Origin: Brugia malayi
Taxonomy: Eukaryota; Nematoda; Chromadorea; Rhabditida; Onchocercidae
Direction: 5' to 3'
Assembly: GCF_000002995.4 (NCBI RefSeq)
Contig: NW_025062475.1
Span: 10,978,187-11,042,186 of the forward strand
Length of the DNA stretch: 64,000 bases
The position numbers were made by a program, and so were the translations under genes. The notes under the pieces were generated by a model. The model was given only the letters and a program-made list of their open reading frames with translations. It was not told the DNA's origin and made no database searches. Positions 1 to 13,517 of this stretch are shown here, one piece after another; within the stretch, counting starts at the first letter, position 1; each line of letters opens with the position of its first letter.

Positions 1-25
1 GGTCGGATAAATTTTATTTTTCTAG

Positions 26-3000
26 CTATTCTTTTATCTCATATGAACCAGAACTGTTTGTTTATTGAACATGGCAACCGTACTGAATGCGATAGTCATA
101 ACAGTTATGATTTGAAAGACAGTCTGATCTTTTCCATTAGTCTCTCAAGACTTTTTATATTCGAAAAACCGGGTATTCATTAATTTTTCTAAACATCAAA
201 AATTATCAAAAATGAAAGTAAAAACTTTTTGATCTCTTCACTTTTTTTTCTTTTTTTTTTATTTTTTTGTCACTTTTGTAATATTTTGAGCCAATTTCAG
301 CCGATGTGTAAATGATGATTGTGCTAATGATTTAGTGATGATGTCAAACGAATTGACAAAATATACTAGCAATCTTCTCACTGAATTGGTAAAGTAGTTT
401 TTTTTTTGAAAATTATTTTTCAAAAAATAATAATATTAAGGATAGTAATCATACTAGTACTAATAGTGAGAATGAAATGTTTTACTCTTCTAATTACAGT
501 ACTTCAATAAATAATCTGTTTTTTGTTTTGTTTCTTCTAACATATCTGTTAGAAACAAAAGTTCTTACTGTGAACACTTGAGGCTTTAACAACGACTGAC
601 ATGATGAAACTTTTACTTGTACATTTTATTTGATTTTAGTCAACAAGAAGTCTATTTTAATAATAATATTTGAAATGAAGCCCATTATTTGAAAATTTTT
701 CTGGCTCTATGAATTGTTGCGCAAACTTTTTTGACTTCATATTTCTAATTTATTATATAGATTTATTCTTGTTTGTACAAAGAAATAAGACTTTGCAGCA
801 GAATTCGTCTGCACAAAGTGAAAAACAACTGTTAGCTAATGAGCAGCGTGAAAATATGGCGGAAAAATCGATGATGGTTTCGCAAAAGAATAATCAGAAT
901 GTTCCGGTGAGTTTGATTGGATTTTTTTCTTTTTTTCCTTAGTATTTTAAATTCTATGACTTTTAATTTAATTTGATGGCTTTTTGCTTGTTATTGTAAT
1001 GTATTTAGTCGTCAAATCGTGAAATTATTAGATATGTACTGTAGATATGGTTTAGTGAAGAAGGAATATATATTTGCTATGAGGAATACTATTTTGGGTA
1101 AGAGAGTCAATATTAAAAGTGGCACCAGCATGAATTAATTATTTTTTGCTTCGTTATTGATTTCTGGTTGTAATCAAATTTTTGTGTGACAATAAAATTC
1201 GTCATATAAAAAATTCTAGAATTGGTTTCAGGCTGCAACTAGTGAAGAAGTTAGTGTTGTCAACGTGACTCACAATGAAAGTATAGGAAGAAATTACGTC
1301 TTTACCAGTGACTTTGTCAATATCAGTGATATTCCGAACGGGTCTTTTTGTTTAGCTCGTCAGCAAAAAGCATATAATTTTGTTCGTTGCCAAGTCGTTG
1401 AAAAGGTAAAGGTTTGTATTATATTGAAATGCTTGATGGGTTTAATTAACCTGTTTTTTAATCGGTTGAATAGCTGTCGCCACTAATTTGTAACATAAAT
1501 GGATTTATTTTAATAGTCATTTCAACAATTAATAATGGTAAGCTGCTTCGTTATTATGATTTCAACTTTTCTTTGAATTTGAATGTTTAAACTTCAGTTG
1601 TATGTAACAATCATTTCAGGTGTCTCCTCGTGAATACAACGTATTGTTTGGTGACGGTAATGAGGAAATAGTTGATATATCACGTATTGCACGTAAAATT
1701 GACGATCCTTTACATATGTGGGAAGGTGTACGCGTATGTGCTTTATATGAGCCAAAGTAATTTTCTGCTTTTCAATTCTAAACTGACTTATTCCATTATT
1801 TCAAATTAAAATGTATTTCATGAAATATTGCCATTTTCAGACTTCGGTTTAGTCGATATCGGAAGGCATTTTATTCGGGAATAGTGGGTGTAGGACCTCA
1901 TGGATTTTCACAAAATGAAATGTTGGTAAGATTTTATGTAAAGAAATTGTAAAGACAATTTAAATCATAAAAGCTAAATTTTCACCCTTTTTAAAAGCTA
2001 TTTCTCAAGTCATTCTGTTGTGTCTTGCAGGTATTTTTTGATAATGGCATTGACAGTTTCGTTCATGAACGCACAGTCTATATTCTTGCAGAACAGAAGT
2101 GTAAGCTTTACAATGGCAAAGAAGTGAGTTTTCATTAAGAAGTGGCAAGCTAATTCTCCATGTGCAATTTTTATTTAATTTGCATCGTGCAGGTTAACAC
2201 ATTTGTTTAGCTAATTTCCTGTACACTCCTCATATATATTATCATAGATTTTATTCATTTTAAGCAACATGAAATAAATAGTAATTTTTACAGGAAATAG
2301 ATCGTCGCAACAATTGGTGCCTAGTACCACAATTTCGACAAAAGTTTGTTAAACACTATTTGAAGAGTTTTCCGGATTGGCCACTTGTTCCGATGAAGCG
2401 TAAGGAAAATACGCAGCGTGTAAACGTAAGCGTATTAATTTGCCTGTCATTATTCATTTGTGTATTAGCAAAAAAATATCCAAACGAAATTTTCCTGTAT
2501 GGAAAATGTTTTTCTTTCTTTTCAAAAAGAAAGAAAAATATCCACTGAGAAATGCTTTTGAAAAGCATTTTCTTTTCAAAACCCAGGAAAAAAAAAAGAA
2601 AACTGAAACAACTTCGATGTTTAATTTAGAACTCTGAAAAATATTGCTTACAGATTCTTAGGGAAGGTAAACCCCATTCTGCATATGTTTTGCGAACCGA
2701 AAGGCAATTTGCATTATTGCGTTTTCCAATTCGTGGCAAATGTGGTTCAGACTGTGTGGTAACTCCATGCAATCGTCATAATCATATAGATGAATGGATT
2801 TATCGCGGCTCAGAAAGATTAGAAGCAATCCGTCAAACAATTGATGTAGTTTTAAATAATTTGTAGAATTAGAAGTGCTTTGAAGAATTTTAGTAAGATT
2901 TGAAAATTGCTAGTTGTCGTAGTGGTGTACAAATTAACGATTACAGTTATTTCATATATCTAGAGACTGGAGAAAATCGAGCAACAGGAACAGATGGGAA

Positions 3001-6000
3001 TTTCGATGGCTCCACTGCGTTCCAGACGGGAAGCACGATTGGCTCATAATTTGGAATATACAGTTTCACTACCTGAACAAAGTAGCTCAAATAAGAATTT
3101 AAGGTTTGAAGATTGGAAGGTTTATTGAACGGAACTAAAATAAATTACGATCTTTCCCATATAAAATGAAGTGAATTACTTCTTTCATTATATTTTTACT
3201 CTTATAGTTGCTGTAAAAGTGCTTTTCATTTTCTAAAACATTATAGTATTTTCAGTAAGGAGATGGATCTTTGTCCACGTGGTCGAGCTTTATTGAGTGA
3301 CAATGAACCGGTAAGAGTAGTAATTGTTAATTTCATGTTATTGTGTTTTTAAAATTTAGATTTTTTTTTTCTTTCAGAATTATCCGAGACCTCAGACAGC
3401 TCGAAAAGGAGGAATATCAGTCGTGCAGAATGATTGTCAAGATTATCCAATTACTGAAGGAAGATTACCTCGCTTACGCAAAGAGGCATACAATTATTTA
3501 ATTTATTTTAATGGACCATGGAAATAGTTTTTTAAATATATATGTGTATATGTAAAGTGATTTCAAAAAATGCATCTTATTTTCGAAAATCGATCTCAGA
3601 TATATAATTTATTCCGATTTAAAATATATTCTTTTGTTGCAGAAGAACCTTATAATACAAGATATACCTGAATGGAATAATTTGCAACAAGTCGTTCACT
3701 CGCGATGTACGATTAAATGTTTACAGTGTCTTGACAGAGATCCATATGATAAAGAATTTTATGGATATTCTCCTTACATGATTCCTCTATTGGTGGGTTG
3801 GTCACGTGAGGTAGGTGTTGTCTACTTTTAGCCTCAGAATTTTCATATTTGAATAAACAAAATTTGGAAAAGCAAAATTAAAAGAAATTTAAAATATTAC
3901 TTTTTCTTTTTTATATCCTTGTTTGAAAAATTCATTTTTTTTTTTTTTTTTTTTGAAACTTAAGGTCAGAAATTTCTCGAGTATTTCGCGAATATTAGTA
4001 AATTCATTTCAAATCACTTTTAAATCTTATTCTTAGATTGTAACGTTCACGAGAAAGGTTAAAGTAGCCCACAATCGTCAAGCGACTGGTTCAGCTGTGG
4101 TTTATCGTACACCATGTGGAATCTCTATTTATAAACTGGATCACATTACGAAATATTTGAAAGTATGATTTTTCTTATCATTGCAGAGTTTCACATTTTT
4201 ATGAAATATTAATGTGTAAAATTTATTTGTTTGAAGGTCAGATTTTCCTTTTTTTTTTAAGGATACATCTAGTCGCTTAACCATTGATTTGTTCACATTT
4301 GATCGAACAATTCGTCCGAATGTAATTTATCGAACACCCGTTAAAGCTAAACTAATGGATGACTTCACGAATGGTTGTGAAGCCATCCCAATTCCTGTTT
4401 ATAATGAAATTGATGATGATTTACCACCAAAAGTAAATTTTTTTTTTTGTTTTTAATTTCAGCGAAATGAATCTTGTCAACTCAACTACCTACTTCTTTC
4501 ACTTTCATTCTCGTTGATTCCATCTTCATGTAAAATTAAGTCATCAGTGAGGAGAAGATCTACTACATTCATAATTTTTGAATGTATATCTTTCCCACTG
4601 TGTGCGTGATTTTTTATCATTTTCTTTTTTTAGATATTAAAGCTTGTATAGTTTTAGAGGTATATTTGATATTCCAATTTTTTCCAGATTGAATATAATC
4701 CACAACGATATCCATACGATAGGTCGACAGACATATCATCTATATCACTTGATTTTTGCAGCGGTTGCACTTGTACTGGTTGGTATTTTGTAGTGTGTTT
4801 TTTTGATAAATGGATGAAAAATTTTTCATCATAAGAAAAGTGCCTCTAACTGTCATGATTTGAATTTCATGGAAATTTCCATTACTTTTTTTTAACTAGA
4901 TGATTGTGTTGATGAGACCAGGTGTGAATGCCGTTTATTAACCCGTTCAGAAGTATTACGTCTGGATAAAAGTCTTCAGCCTTCACATGCCAAAGGATAT
5001 ATGTGAGTTTTTCTATATGAAAAAAAGTACTACTATTTTAATTTTTTTTTTGTAAAACTCTGATAACCGTTCAGTCTTCATTTTACTGTTTATTTTTAAT
5101 GCCAGTGTAAATTTCAATTCATTTTACAAAATATCACTTTATACGCTTTTTTTGAAACATCTATTTGGACTTTAAAAATTATAAATGTTTTTGTTGTAAT
5201 ACCTGCTATCGTAAAAATTTACGGTTAAATTAAACAATGAAGTTAAAAGTTTTTTTTAGGTATCGTAATTTGGCACTTGGAGGTACCGATGAGTCATATT
5301 TATCTGGTTTATATGAATGTAATGACAAGTGTAGATGCAGTCGGAGTAAATGTCATAATCGAGTGGTGCAACAACAAATGAAAATTCCTGTTGAGGTTAT
5401 TCCGCCGGTTATCTATTAATTTAGCTCAAAATAATTATTAGCTATTGGATTGTAATATTCAGAGTTTTATAATACAGCTTGATCAGCATTTCGTTATCGA
5501 CTGTAATTACTAAACAAATAAGATATAACTTTCTCTTTGTTAACGATCTGAGAGAATGTAAGTGGCTGTAATATATGTTACTTTCAGTGAGAAAAATAAT
5601 GTATACTTGATAAAAAAGTTGGGGAATCAATTGAAAAAAGATCAGTTGAGAAAGATAGATAAAGTGTTTTTAAAGATACACAATTATAAACAGATTTAAC
5701 AAGACGAAAAGTATAATCAAGGTATTGCAGAATGAGATTACAAAATGTCTTATTTGTTCCAATCTTCGAGAATTTTCCTTTTAGTTGGTTGTTTTAGTTT
5801 TAATTCCACTACCCATACTTATTTTTACAGTTGTTTAAAACAGAAAAAATGGGTTGGGGTATTCGATCGATGATTGATATTCCAGCAGGCGTTTTCTTAT
5901 GCACTTACGCTGGTGCTATTCTTACAGATAGCCAAGCAGAAAAGGAAGGAAAAGCAGTAAGTCTTTTTTTGAATTCTTTATTTTTGGTTTCTCATTGTTA

Positions 6001-7738
6001 TGTGGCAATTAGCAGAGCAACTGTTATATTTCTATATCTTTCAGTACATAGTCAAAATATTCGCTATTTTTTAATATCTTTATCTATCATTAAAACATTA
6101 TTAATGGAAGAGTCGTTAGTAATAGAAGCGTATAAATATATGAATTGAAGTTTGTAAGGAACTTTTTAATTATTTTTTCTATTCTTTGAACAGAAATTTT
6201 GTAGTTTGGTGATGAATATTTTGCTGATGTAAATTTGGTGGATAACGTTGAAAATGAAAAGCATAATGCTGGTGTGGATTTGGGAGATTCAAATGACGGT
6301 TATTATTCAGACGACGAAAATAATTGTGGTAAGATTCAACATTTTGAATCAGTTTTTAGGATTTTGGGATAAATTATGGGAAATGTTTAATAACCTATTA
6401 GGTTTTTTTTCTTAAGGTGATGGTGGAGCTAATTTATCAGCCGAAGGAGAACTGATTACAAGTGATCAAGATTCATGTAAGGAAGACGACAATTATGATA
6501 GGTTAGGATAATCACTTATTTCTTTGCTGTTTTTATTGTAGCATAAATAAAATTATGAATATCTGTTACTGAAATCTGACCGTTTTTCTAATTTTGAGAT
6601 TTATAATCTTCTTTACTGATTTTAAACTGTATGTTTCAGTGGTCAGGATTCGTCATTCTCTTCAGAAGGAAGTCATTCGGAAAGCAAAGCTGCTAAAACT
6701 CAGAAACATCGAAGACTTGCACAAGAAAGTAATGATGAAGAACAGGATCTTTCAACAAGGGAATTAGTAAGTTTCATTGGCTTTCTTTTAAGATTTTTTG
6801 TGCAAAAATGCTTTATTTGTTATTTTGGCTCGAATTTTGAAATTTCTATGAATTGTTTTCAGGAAAAGAATGAATTAGCAGCAGCAGATTTGGATTATGC
6901 TCGTTCATCACTTGTTATGGTGGAACCAGATGTCTTTACAAGTGGAACGAAATTAGACAGTGATGATATGCCAGCAGTTGAACCAGCAGGTAGCGATTCG
7001 ATTTTTTTATTAGTTTCATAATTTTTGTAGATTCGACATTTCTAAATACGCAACAGTGTAATCAATTCATTTCCTGAAAATTTTGTTGATTTTTTATCTG
7101 TATAAAAATTTTGACTAGGTCCACCGGAAGGTCGTTTCGATATGTTAAAATATGTTGAAAACATGGAGCTTCCATCACTATACACAATTGATGCTAAGAA
7201 AAAGGGTAACATTGGACGATTTTTTAATCATAGTTGTCAACCGAACATTCGTTCCCAGTTGGTATATGTTGACACTCATGATTTTCGTCTACCTTGGATT
7301 GCATTTTTCACGACAACAAAGATTTCTGCCGGTTCAGTATGTTAACTTCTGTTTGATTATTTAAATTGATTTTTGAGAAATAAAATTTAAATTGTGTAAA
7401 TAAGGCTGCTTCTTCATCATTAATTTTCTATTGAGACGTTTAAAAAGAAAATAAATTTTTCATACAGCCATTTTTTCATTGCTACTGTAGTTTCGTGTGT
7501 AACGAACAAACTGTTTATTTTAGTGATTATAACTAATTAAGGAATAGTTGAATATAGCATTCACAATCGCAGAATTTTAATCGAAAAGCAAAGTGAGACT
7601 TTTGTGTAGACTAAAGCGCTTCCGTACCTTTATTTTCAGGAACTTTTTTGGGATTACGGTTATTTGGAAGGTGCCGTAGATGGAAAGCGACTTGAATGCT
7701 TTTGCGGTTCACGTTTTTGTCGCAAGCGACTTCTCTAA
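26..7738 (+). CDS. met-2: SETDB1/MET-2-like histone H3K9 methyltransferase (5' partial)
   Basis: Histone H3 lysine-9 methyltransferase of the SETDB1 family, which silences chromatin in the nucleus. Exons: 26-55 (tentative), 301-388, 799-906, 1232-1405, 1620-1756, 1841-1925, 2031-2123, 2294-2425, 2654-2845, 2964-3103, 3256-3310, 3378-3485, 3643-3810, 4037-4162, 4262-4432, 4688-4778, 4900-5002, 5260-5395, 5831-5956, 6205-6328, 6417-6501, 6640-6766, 6863-6989, 7119-7336, 7640-7738; about 1000 residues are visible. In order: Tudor-like segments with FGDGNEE, FFDNGIDSF and EWIYRGSERLE; an MBD with YRTPCG; a nine-cysteine pre-SET (GCTC..., YECNDKCRCSRSKC); SET-N with KMGWGIR and GDEYFADV; an acidic insert of about 140 residues; SET-C with GRFFNHSCQPN and ELFWDYGY; and post-SET CFCGSRFC. 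The split SET is the family hallmark. The real start is not visible; the 26-55 exon rests only on phase and a weak donor. The intron after 3485 seems to use a GC donor. Confidence 0.93.
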
Positions 7739-8353
7739 GCTCTTTACCATCTGATGAAATTATATCTGAACAACTTTGATCTGAAGATCCGAACTTCTTT
7801 TCGTATTCAAATTTTCGATTTTTAAAATTATTTGTTATAAATAAACAGTTCAAGCTTTATGCTGAATACATTTTATTCAATTGTCCACAGTCAATATATT
7901 TCTGCAGTTTGGAATAGCATTTTGATCTATACTGAAGTATATGAAACCTTACTTTTTCCTTGATGTTCATACTATGGATAAATTGATTTTCTATATTTTT
8001 CAGAAGCTTTGAAGTGCTCTATGTATATTAAAATTTTCAGAAATGAACGGCAGTAAAAGCGCTTTATCCAAATTTGCATAACTGAACTGTATTGCCTTCG
8101 AATTCCGAAAAAATTCATCGACAGAGGAAGAAAAAATAGGCTCTACCAAAACATAATTCAAGTTTTTTAACAGCCGAAGTTTTTAGCTTTTTTTTTTTTT
8201 TTTTTTGATCTGGAAAATTTGATGATATAAAGAGGCAAGATTTTGGGGAAGAAATAGTGGCTGTTTTTTGGTCGATAAATGAGAGATTATTATATTGAAG
8301 AAATTCATAGATGATGAGCAAACTTGCAGGAAATACTTTTTTTACAATATTCT
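7739..8353. other. Convergent intergenic spacer, SETDB1-like gene / collagen
   Basis: About 615 bases between the stop of the plus-strand methyltransferase and the stop of the minus-strand collagen. Holds the 3' UTRs and a run of T at about 8189-8206. No coding exon seen. Confidence 0.7.
7840..7845 (+). terminator. AATAAA poly(A) signal of the SETDB1-like gene
   Basis: AATAAA about 100 bases after the TAA stop at 7736-7738, in AT-rich sequence. Placement fits the 3' end of the upstream gene. Confidence 0.6.
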
Positions 8354-11300
8354 TCAACGTCTTGTACCATCTTCGAAAAAGACACCACCATCTAAAGCAC
8401 AGTATTTTGGGCAAATACCGCGTTCGCCTTGTGGACCAGGATGTCCTGGTGGTCCTGGTTGTCCATCCTCACCTGGTTGACCTGGTTGGCCGGGTGGTCC
8501 TGGTGGTCCTTGCGTTCCTTGCGCACCTTCCGATCCTGGACGTCCTGCTGGACCCTGTTCACCGGGCAATCCTTGTGGTCCCTACAGTGATCGTTTCATA
8601 TAATTATATTTCAGATTCAACCTTGATGGTCAAGTTTTTCTGAGTCAAAAATTTCCTAGGAAAATTGAGGAAAATTCAATGGCACTTACAACTTCACCGG
8701 GTGCACCTGGATCACCTGGTGTTGCTGGTGAACTTATAGCTGCTCGTCCTGGATCTCCTCTTGGACCTTCGCGTCCTGGCTCTCCTGGTGGTCCGGGTTG
8801 TCCTGGAGGACCTTGTGGTCCTGGTGGTCCATCATTACCATTCCGGCCGGGATAGCCCGGTGGACCAGCATTTCCTGCAATCAGCTTAAGAATATTAAAA
8901 CAATTATGTTTTAAATATTAATTTGCTACTCTATATCCAAGTTTAAGTTGAATTAATTAACTTTCCTGAAAATAGGAAGGAAGAGTTAAGGAAAGAGCAA
9001 GATGAAACCTGGGTCGCCTGGAGCTCCTGGCGGTCCCGGTTCTCCTGGTGGGCACGGTGAGCATGGTGGTTCAACGGCTTGTTCACAAATTCTAAAATCG
9101 ATAATTGCCGATCATCTAGCATTGGAAGTACGCCTTCAACTCATTTTTTGAATAATACTTTCAGCACTTTAGGGTGAAGATGAACACAAATGAATAAAGA
9201 AAAGCTAACGCTGGAGGTCTTCCGGGAAATCCTGGGGCTCCAGGTGCACCCGGGCGCCCGGGAATACCATTTTTGCCTGGAAGACCATCTGGCCCAGGAA
9301 TTCCTGGTAAGCAACAACCTGGAAATAATAAAATTAGCTTTGAATTAATAAATAAATTTTCCAAACCATAATTTTGAGTAATCCTTAATTTCGAATTCGA
9401 AACTACAAAAAGTGAATTTAAAGTTGAAAAACTGGGAATTAAAATCTTTAAACATTCAAAGTATGGTGAATGGAATTTCAAGCTTGCAGTACTACGTAAA
9501 CTTAAATTTTAAAAATTTAAGTGAACCTGCACAATGACTGTTTTCTCTCTTAGCACGACTAATAACAGCGGTTTGATTATGTAAAAATTTTTGAAATGCT
9601 GGTGTGGCATCTCGCGGTCCTGCTCGATACTCATTTACTTCCATCATTACATCGCGTACTGATAGCTGCAAAAATTGATCTTGCAATTTTGATTCGAATT
9701 TATCATTCCAGTTTACTACAAATTATATTTATCATCTTGTGATAATTTCATCCATAAAATCAAATTCAATTATTTTACTAATAGATCTTGAAGAGATTGA
9801 TTGTCCCAATAAATCAATCCAACAATTTATTCTGTAACAAACATGTTTACGTTGAAGAGATGTTTTACATTAGATAAATATAGAACTTAAAACAAACAGT
9901 TCGAATAAATGATTAATTCTTTCTTTACATCGAGATTTTAGTGATAATTTAATCTTTCGTAATACCTGTAAATACTGTTTCCATCAATCAACAACCAAAT
10001 AATTTTTGGTTAACCTTTAGCACCCATCATTTGTGTCATACATTTCTTACTTCGAAACTTAAATATTCATAAGGGAATATATTTGTTTATTTATTTATTC
10101 ATTTACTTATTTATCGTTTCGTTAGTATTACGAAGAAATTTATCGCTATCATAAAGTTTATTAATAACTGAGAGTTGTGATAGTATAAAATATAAAATGA
10201 ATTAATTATTGAACTTATGCACCTAATAAACTTATTTCAAAATATACCATATACAATTCTTAATATCTCATTTAATATTTTATTTCATTAAATTTTCATT
10301 TCATCAAAAGATTGTTCTACAATTAGACAAATATTTTAGTACTAATTTTTAACAAAATTAAAACTGATTCATATTTAATTTTTTCTTCGATTCACATTTA
10401 AATTTTTTCCTTAAAAACTATAAGTAATGGTAATTCTGTATTGATGGTATTGTCAGTATCATTATCTTTACTAGTATTGTGACAGTAATTGTTACATTAA
10501 TTCTTAAGCGTAAATAATTATCTGACTGCTTAAACACGTAAGTGTGACTAAGTGGATTTGATGACACGTAAGTACGACTAAGTCTATCTCATCTTATCAT
10601 TGTGTACTTTTTTTTCTTTTTGTGGATGTGAAGCATTAATTAATACTTGTAATTATTTTTATAAATCATAATTGGAATAAGAGTTATAACTAATAATGGA
10701 TGCAAGTGATAATCATTAACAATTTCAGTGGAACTGGTTATCAGCACTTCTGCACTCATTCAAAACGGAACAATTCGCCCTTCTTATCTCAATGAAATAT
10801 GTCAATCATCACAACTAAATATTTATCATATTTGTTTGTTTGTTTCTCTACTGATATATTTATCTATCTTAGTCTCTTTGAATTTTTCAAAATATACTAC
10901 ATTATTCTTATTAAGAGAAATTTAAAATTATACTTTATAAAATCCCTAATTTATTTGTAGTATTTCGTATAACTTAATCCTTTTAAGAAAGAGAAATTTA
11001 TAGTTTTTTTAAGCATTTCTGTTCAATTTTCTTTGATGGATAAATGGATGTTATGAGAGAGAGAAAAAAAATGAAAGATTATGGGAGAAACAAATAAATA
11101 AAATTTAAAAAAAAGAAAAAGAAATTAATTATTGCTGGAGCATTTCTGGATGTATTCTCTTCGTTATCAAAATGTATGTTAAAAGAGAATATTAAAAAAA
11201 AAAAAAAAATTCAGCAACAAATTAACAAAATGAATCTTTTTTTTTTGCTAAAAGTTTTTTTCAGTGGAATGGAAAAGTTGCAAAGATTTGATGAAATGAG

Positions 11301-12109
11301 AAGATATAATAAATAATGGGTCAAGAAAAAATATGAAATATGAAAGAATAAAAAATGATTTTTATAGATTTATAAAACATTATATCTTTGAATTTTGATT
11401 TGTAACAATTTCAAAAACCATCACTAAAAAATGCGACATTCATTAAAATAAGACTATTGTTTGATTTCCGAACTTCATATTTTTGAATTTTTTTTTAGTC
11501 TTACAAAAGAAGAAGAATGAATTTAAATTGGATATTTCTGATTTCTAAACTTGATAGTTTTAAAGTTTTTTTGGTCCTACAGAAGAAAAAGAATGAATTT
11601 AAATTGGATATTTCTCATTTCTAAACTTGATAATTTTGAAGTTTTTTTAGCCTTACAAAAAGCATTTAAATTGTTCCCTATAGACGAATCATATCATAAC
11701 ATCATCAAATAGTCTGTCCATATTTTGAATACTTTTCGTTTTTATAACTTACTTTCATAATAAATAAGCACTGAAATGGTATATGAAATTATAAAGCTGC
11801 GCAATTGTCATTAGCTTAAATTTTACATTATGTTTCAAAGAGGATTGCATCTGATAACTTAATGTAGATAACTTTTTATAACTAAAGAATAGCAAAAAAT
11901 GAAACAGAATGATAAGTTAAATTTTCAGAGAAAAATATTACCTTACAAAATTCCATTTCTGATTGTACTCGCATATGTATCGAATTGACATAATTGTTAA
12001 CCATTGGTAGAGTAATGAAAACGGCTAGAATTGCCACAAATGAAAATGTCACCGCCGAAAATGTCACCAGTCGATAGGCTTTTTCACGTATTTCCGATTC
12101 GATTAACAT
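8354..12109 (-). CDS. Cuticle collagen (collagen A of a tandem pair)
   Basis: Secreted structural collagen of the nematode cuticle, 303 residues. Exons from the start: 11942-12109, 9527-9665, 9210-9318, 9009-9091, 8690-8874, 8354-8581. The first exon encodes the nematode cuticle collagen N-terminal domain: a basic start, a hydrophobic signal-anchor and [12 protein letters not shown] furin/BLI-4-type site (SRAKR) follows, then CC at the start of a short Gly-X-Y block, a Cys-rich break (PPCSPCPPG), two long Gly-X-Y blocks and the C-terminal cap [20 protein letters not shown]. The start is the first Met of the domain, nine bases after an acceptor-like TTTTAG suited to trans-splicing. The first intron is 2.3 kb and carries a 76-base tandem repeat. 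It pairs with the collagen gene at 14969-17661; the specific C. elegans orthologue is not determined. Confidence 0.95.
11460..11665. repeat. 76-base tandem repeat, about 2.5 copies
   Basis: The motif GAATGAATTTAAATTGGA begins at 11515 and again at 11591, and the following sequence stays alike across the 76-base period. A degraded partial copy precedes it from about 11460. Lies in the large first intron of collagen A. Confidence 0.75.
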
Positions 12110-12118
12110 GATGATAGG

Positions 12119-12132
12119 CTAAAACCAAATTT
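12119..12132 (-). promoter_or_regulatory. Candidate trans-splice acceptor of collagen A
   Basis: Minus-strand GGTTTTAG ends nine bases before the collagen start codon. Such a short leader after a 3' splice site is typical of spliced-leader addition; a cis-intron from an upstream noncoding exon is the alternative. Confidence 0.45.
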
Positions 12133-12354
12133 TTGGATCAACGATTTCAGAATCCAAAATCAAGCGATCTGATCGATTCTGTTATTATAAAAGAGCTTGT
12201 TACAATGATCGATAAATTAATAAACGAATTTTGCAGTAGTTTAATAATAAAAGATTTAAATTATGCAAATGCTTGATAATTAACCAACATTCCATGATGA
12301 ACTTATTGTATTTGTATGGATATATTTCTATGTGTGAGTATGTGTATGTATGTA

Positions 12355-12360
<6 letters not shown>

Positions 12361-12415
<55 letters not shown>
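12361..12415. repeat. (TG)n microsatellite
   Basis: An uninterrupted TG dinucleotide run of about 55 bases, preceded by imperfect TATG repeats. About 250 bases upstream of the collagen A start codon. Confidence 0.97.
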
Positions 12416-12418
<3 letters not shown>

Positions 12419-12736
12419 CATGTATGTGTACGTAAGATGAGGACTAATGAAAGCAGTAGCAATTTATATATTGAAATCAAAAGAAGGTTGACTGTCCTGT
12501 AGGAGGGTATTGTATAGAGTTTTCTTCTTTTTTGTTTTGTTTTGTTTCTTTTTTTTTTTTTCTTGGAGGAAGAATGAACTCCGCCCTGAGGGTTTGTGGA
12601 GAGGAATAGAGGAAGGAAAATGAATGGAAGCAGGGAAAAGGAGGACTATGAAATGTTCGATTACGGAATATCTGAATATATTAATCCTTTCTCTTCATTT
12701 CCCCCGGCACTTATACCCTTCACTACTATTAATATC

Positions 12737-12739
<3 letters not shown>

Positions 12740-12781
<42 letters not shown>
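12740..12781. repeat. (GA)n microsatellite
   Basis: About 42 bases of uninterrupted GA repeats, upstream of collagen A. GA tracts occur in some nematode promoters, but no function is shown here. Confidence 0.95.
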
Positions 12782-12782
<1 letters not shown>

Positions 12783-13462
12783 GTACGATAGCAATAACAA
12801 TGACATTCGTCTTTTACCCGCCCAATTCTTTTGCTAGTTTACCCGTTATATCCTCATTCTTTCATATGCATTCAATTAATCTAGAAGAATTATCATAGCA
12901 AACAATCTGTAATAGTATATCTTTCAGCAAATCAAATTAATCATTCTTCATTTCTACTGACTCTCCTTCTCTCTTCTCAATCTTAAGGTAACAATGGGAA
13001 AAGGTCAAACTCTTTCTTTAGAATTAGCTAGTAAGAATTATGGAGTCATCTCAAAATTTCCCTGTACAATCATATATGCATGCATCTTTCCATGATTATT
13101 ACTTGCAATCAGTGATGTGATCTGATATATCTGTCCAGTTCAAATATCATTTTATAGATCAGTCCTTAACTGTACTCTTTGATCCAGTTATCCTTATTAC
13201 TAATAAATTTATTCTACATAATAGATGAAGTAATAATCCTGAAGCTATAACATTGTTAGGAAATTAGAATCAAATTAATTAATAACGAATCAAACTAACT
13301 GCAAACGAATCTAAACTGCACTATTAACACATATCCTTTTTCAACTTCATGATTCAAAGTCAATGTATTTTAAATGTCGCTTATAATTTGAATTTAATTG
13401 GCAATTATTTTAAAAATCTTAAATCATTTACTTTCTTTATTTGATCACCCAACACACAGTTT

Positions 13463-13517
13463 GCCGAATAAATATTATAAGATGAATATTACAGCCGAAT
13501 AAATATTATAAGATGAA
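13463..13517. repeat. Short direct repeat, 31-base period
   Basis: The sequence beginning GCCGAATAAATATTATAAG occurs at 13463 and again at 13494. A minor local duplication. Confidence 0.85.

Noticed and set aside
43..178. Longer first exon for the SETDB1-like gene, starting ATGAACC and ending before gtattc
   Set aside because: Its end phase does not fit the acceptor at 300; the short 26-55 exon fits better, though it is also tentative.
12200..12421. Minus-strand frame with a His-Thr repeat
   Set aside because: Produced by the TG microsatellite, not a gene.
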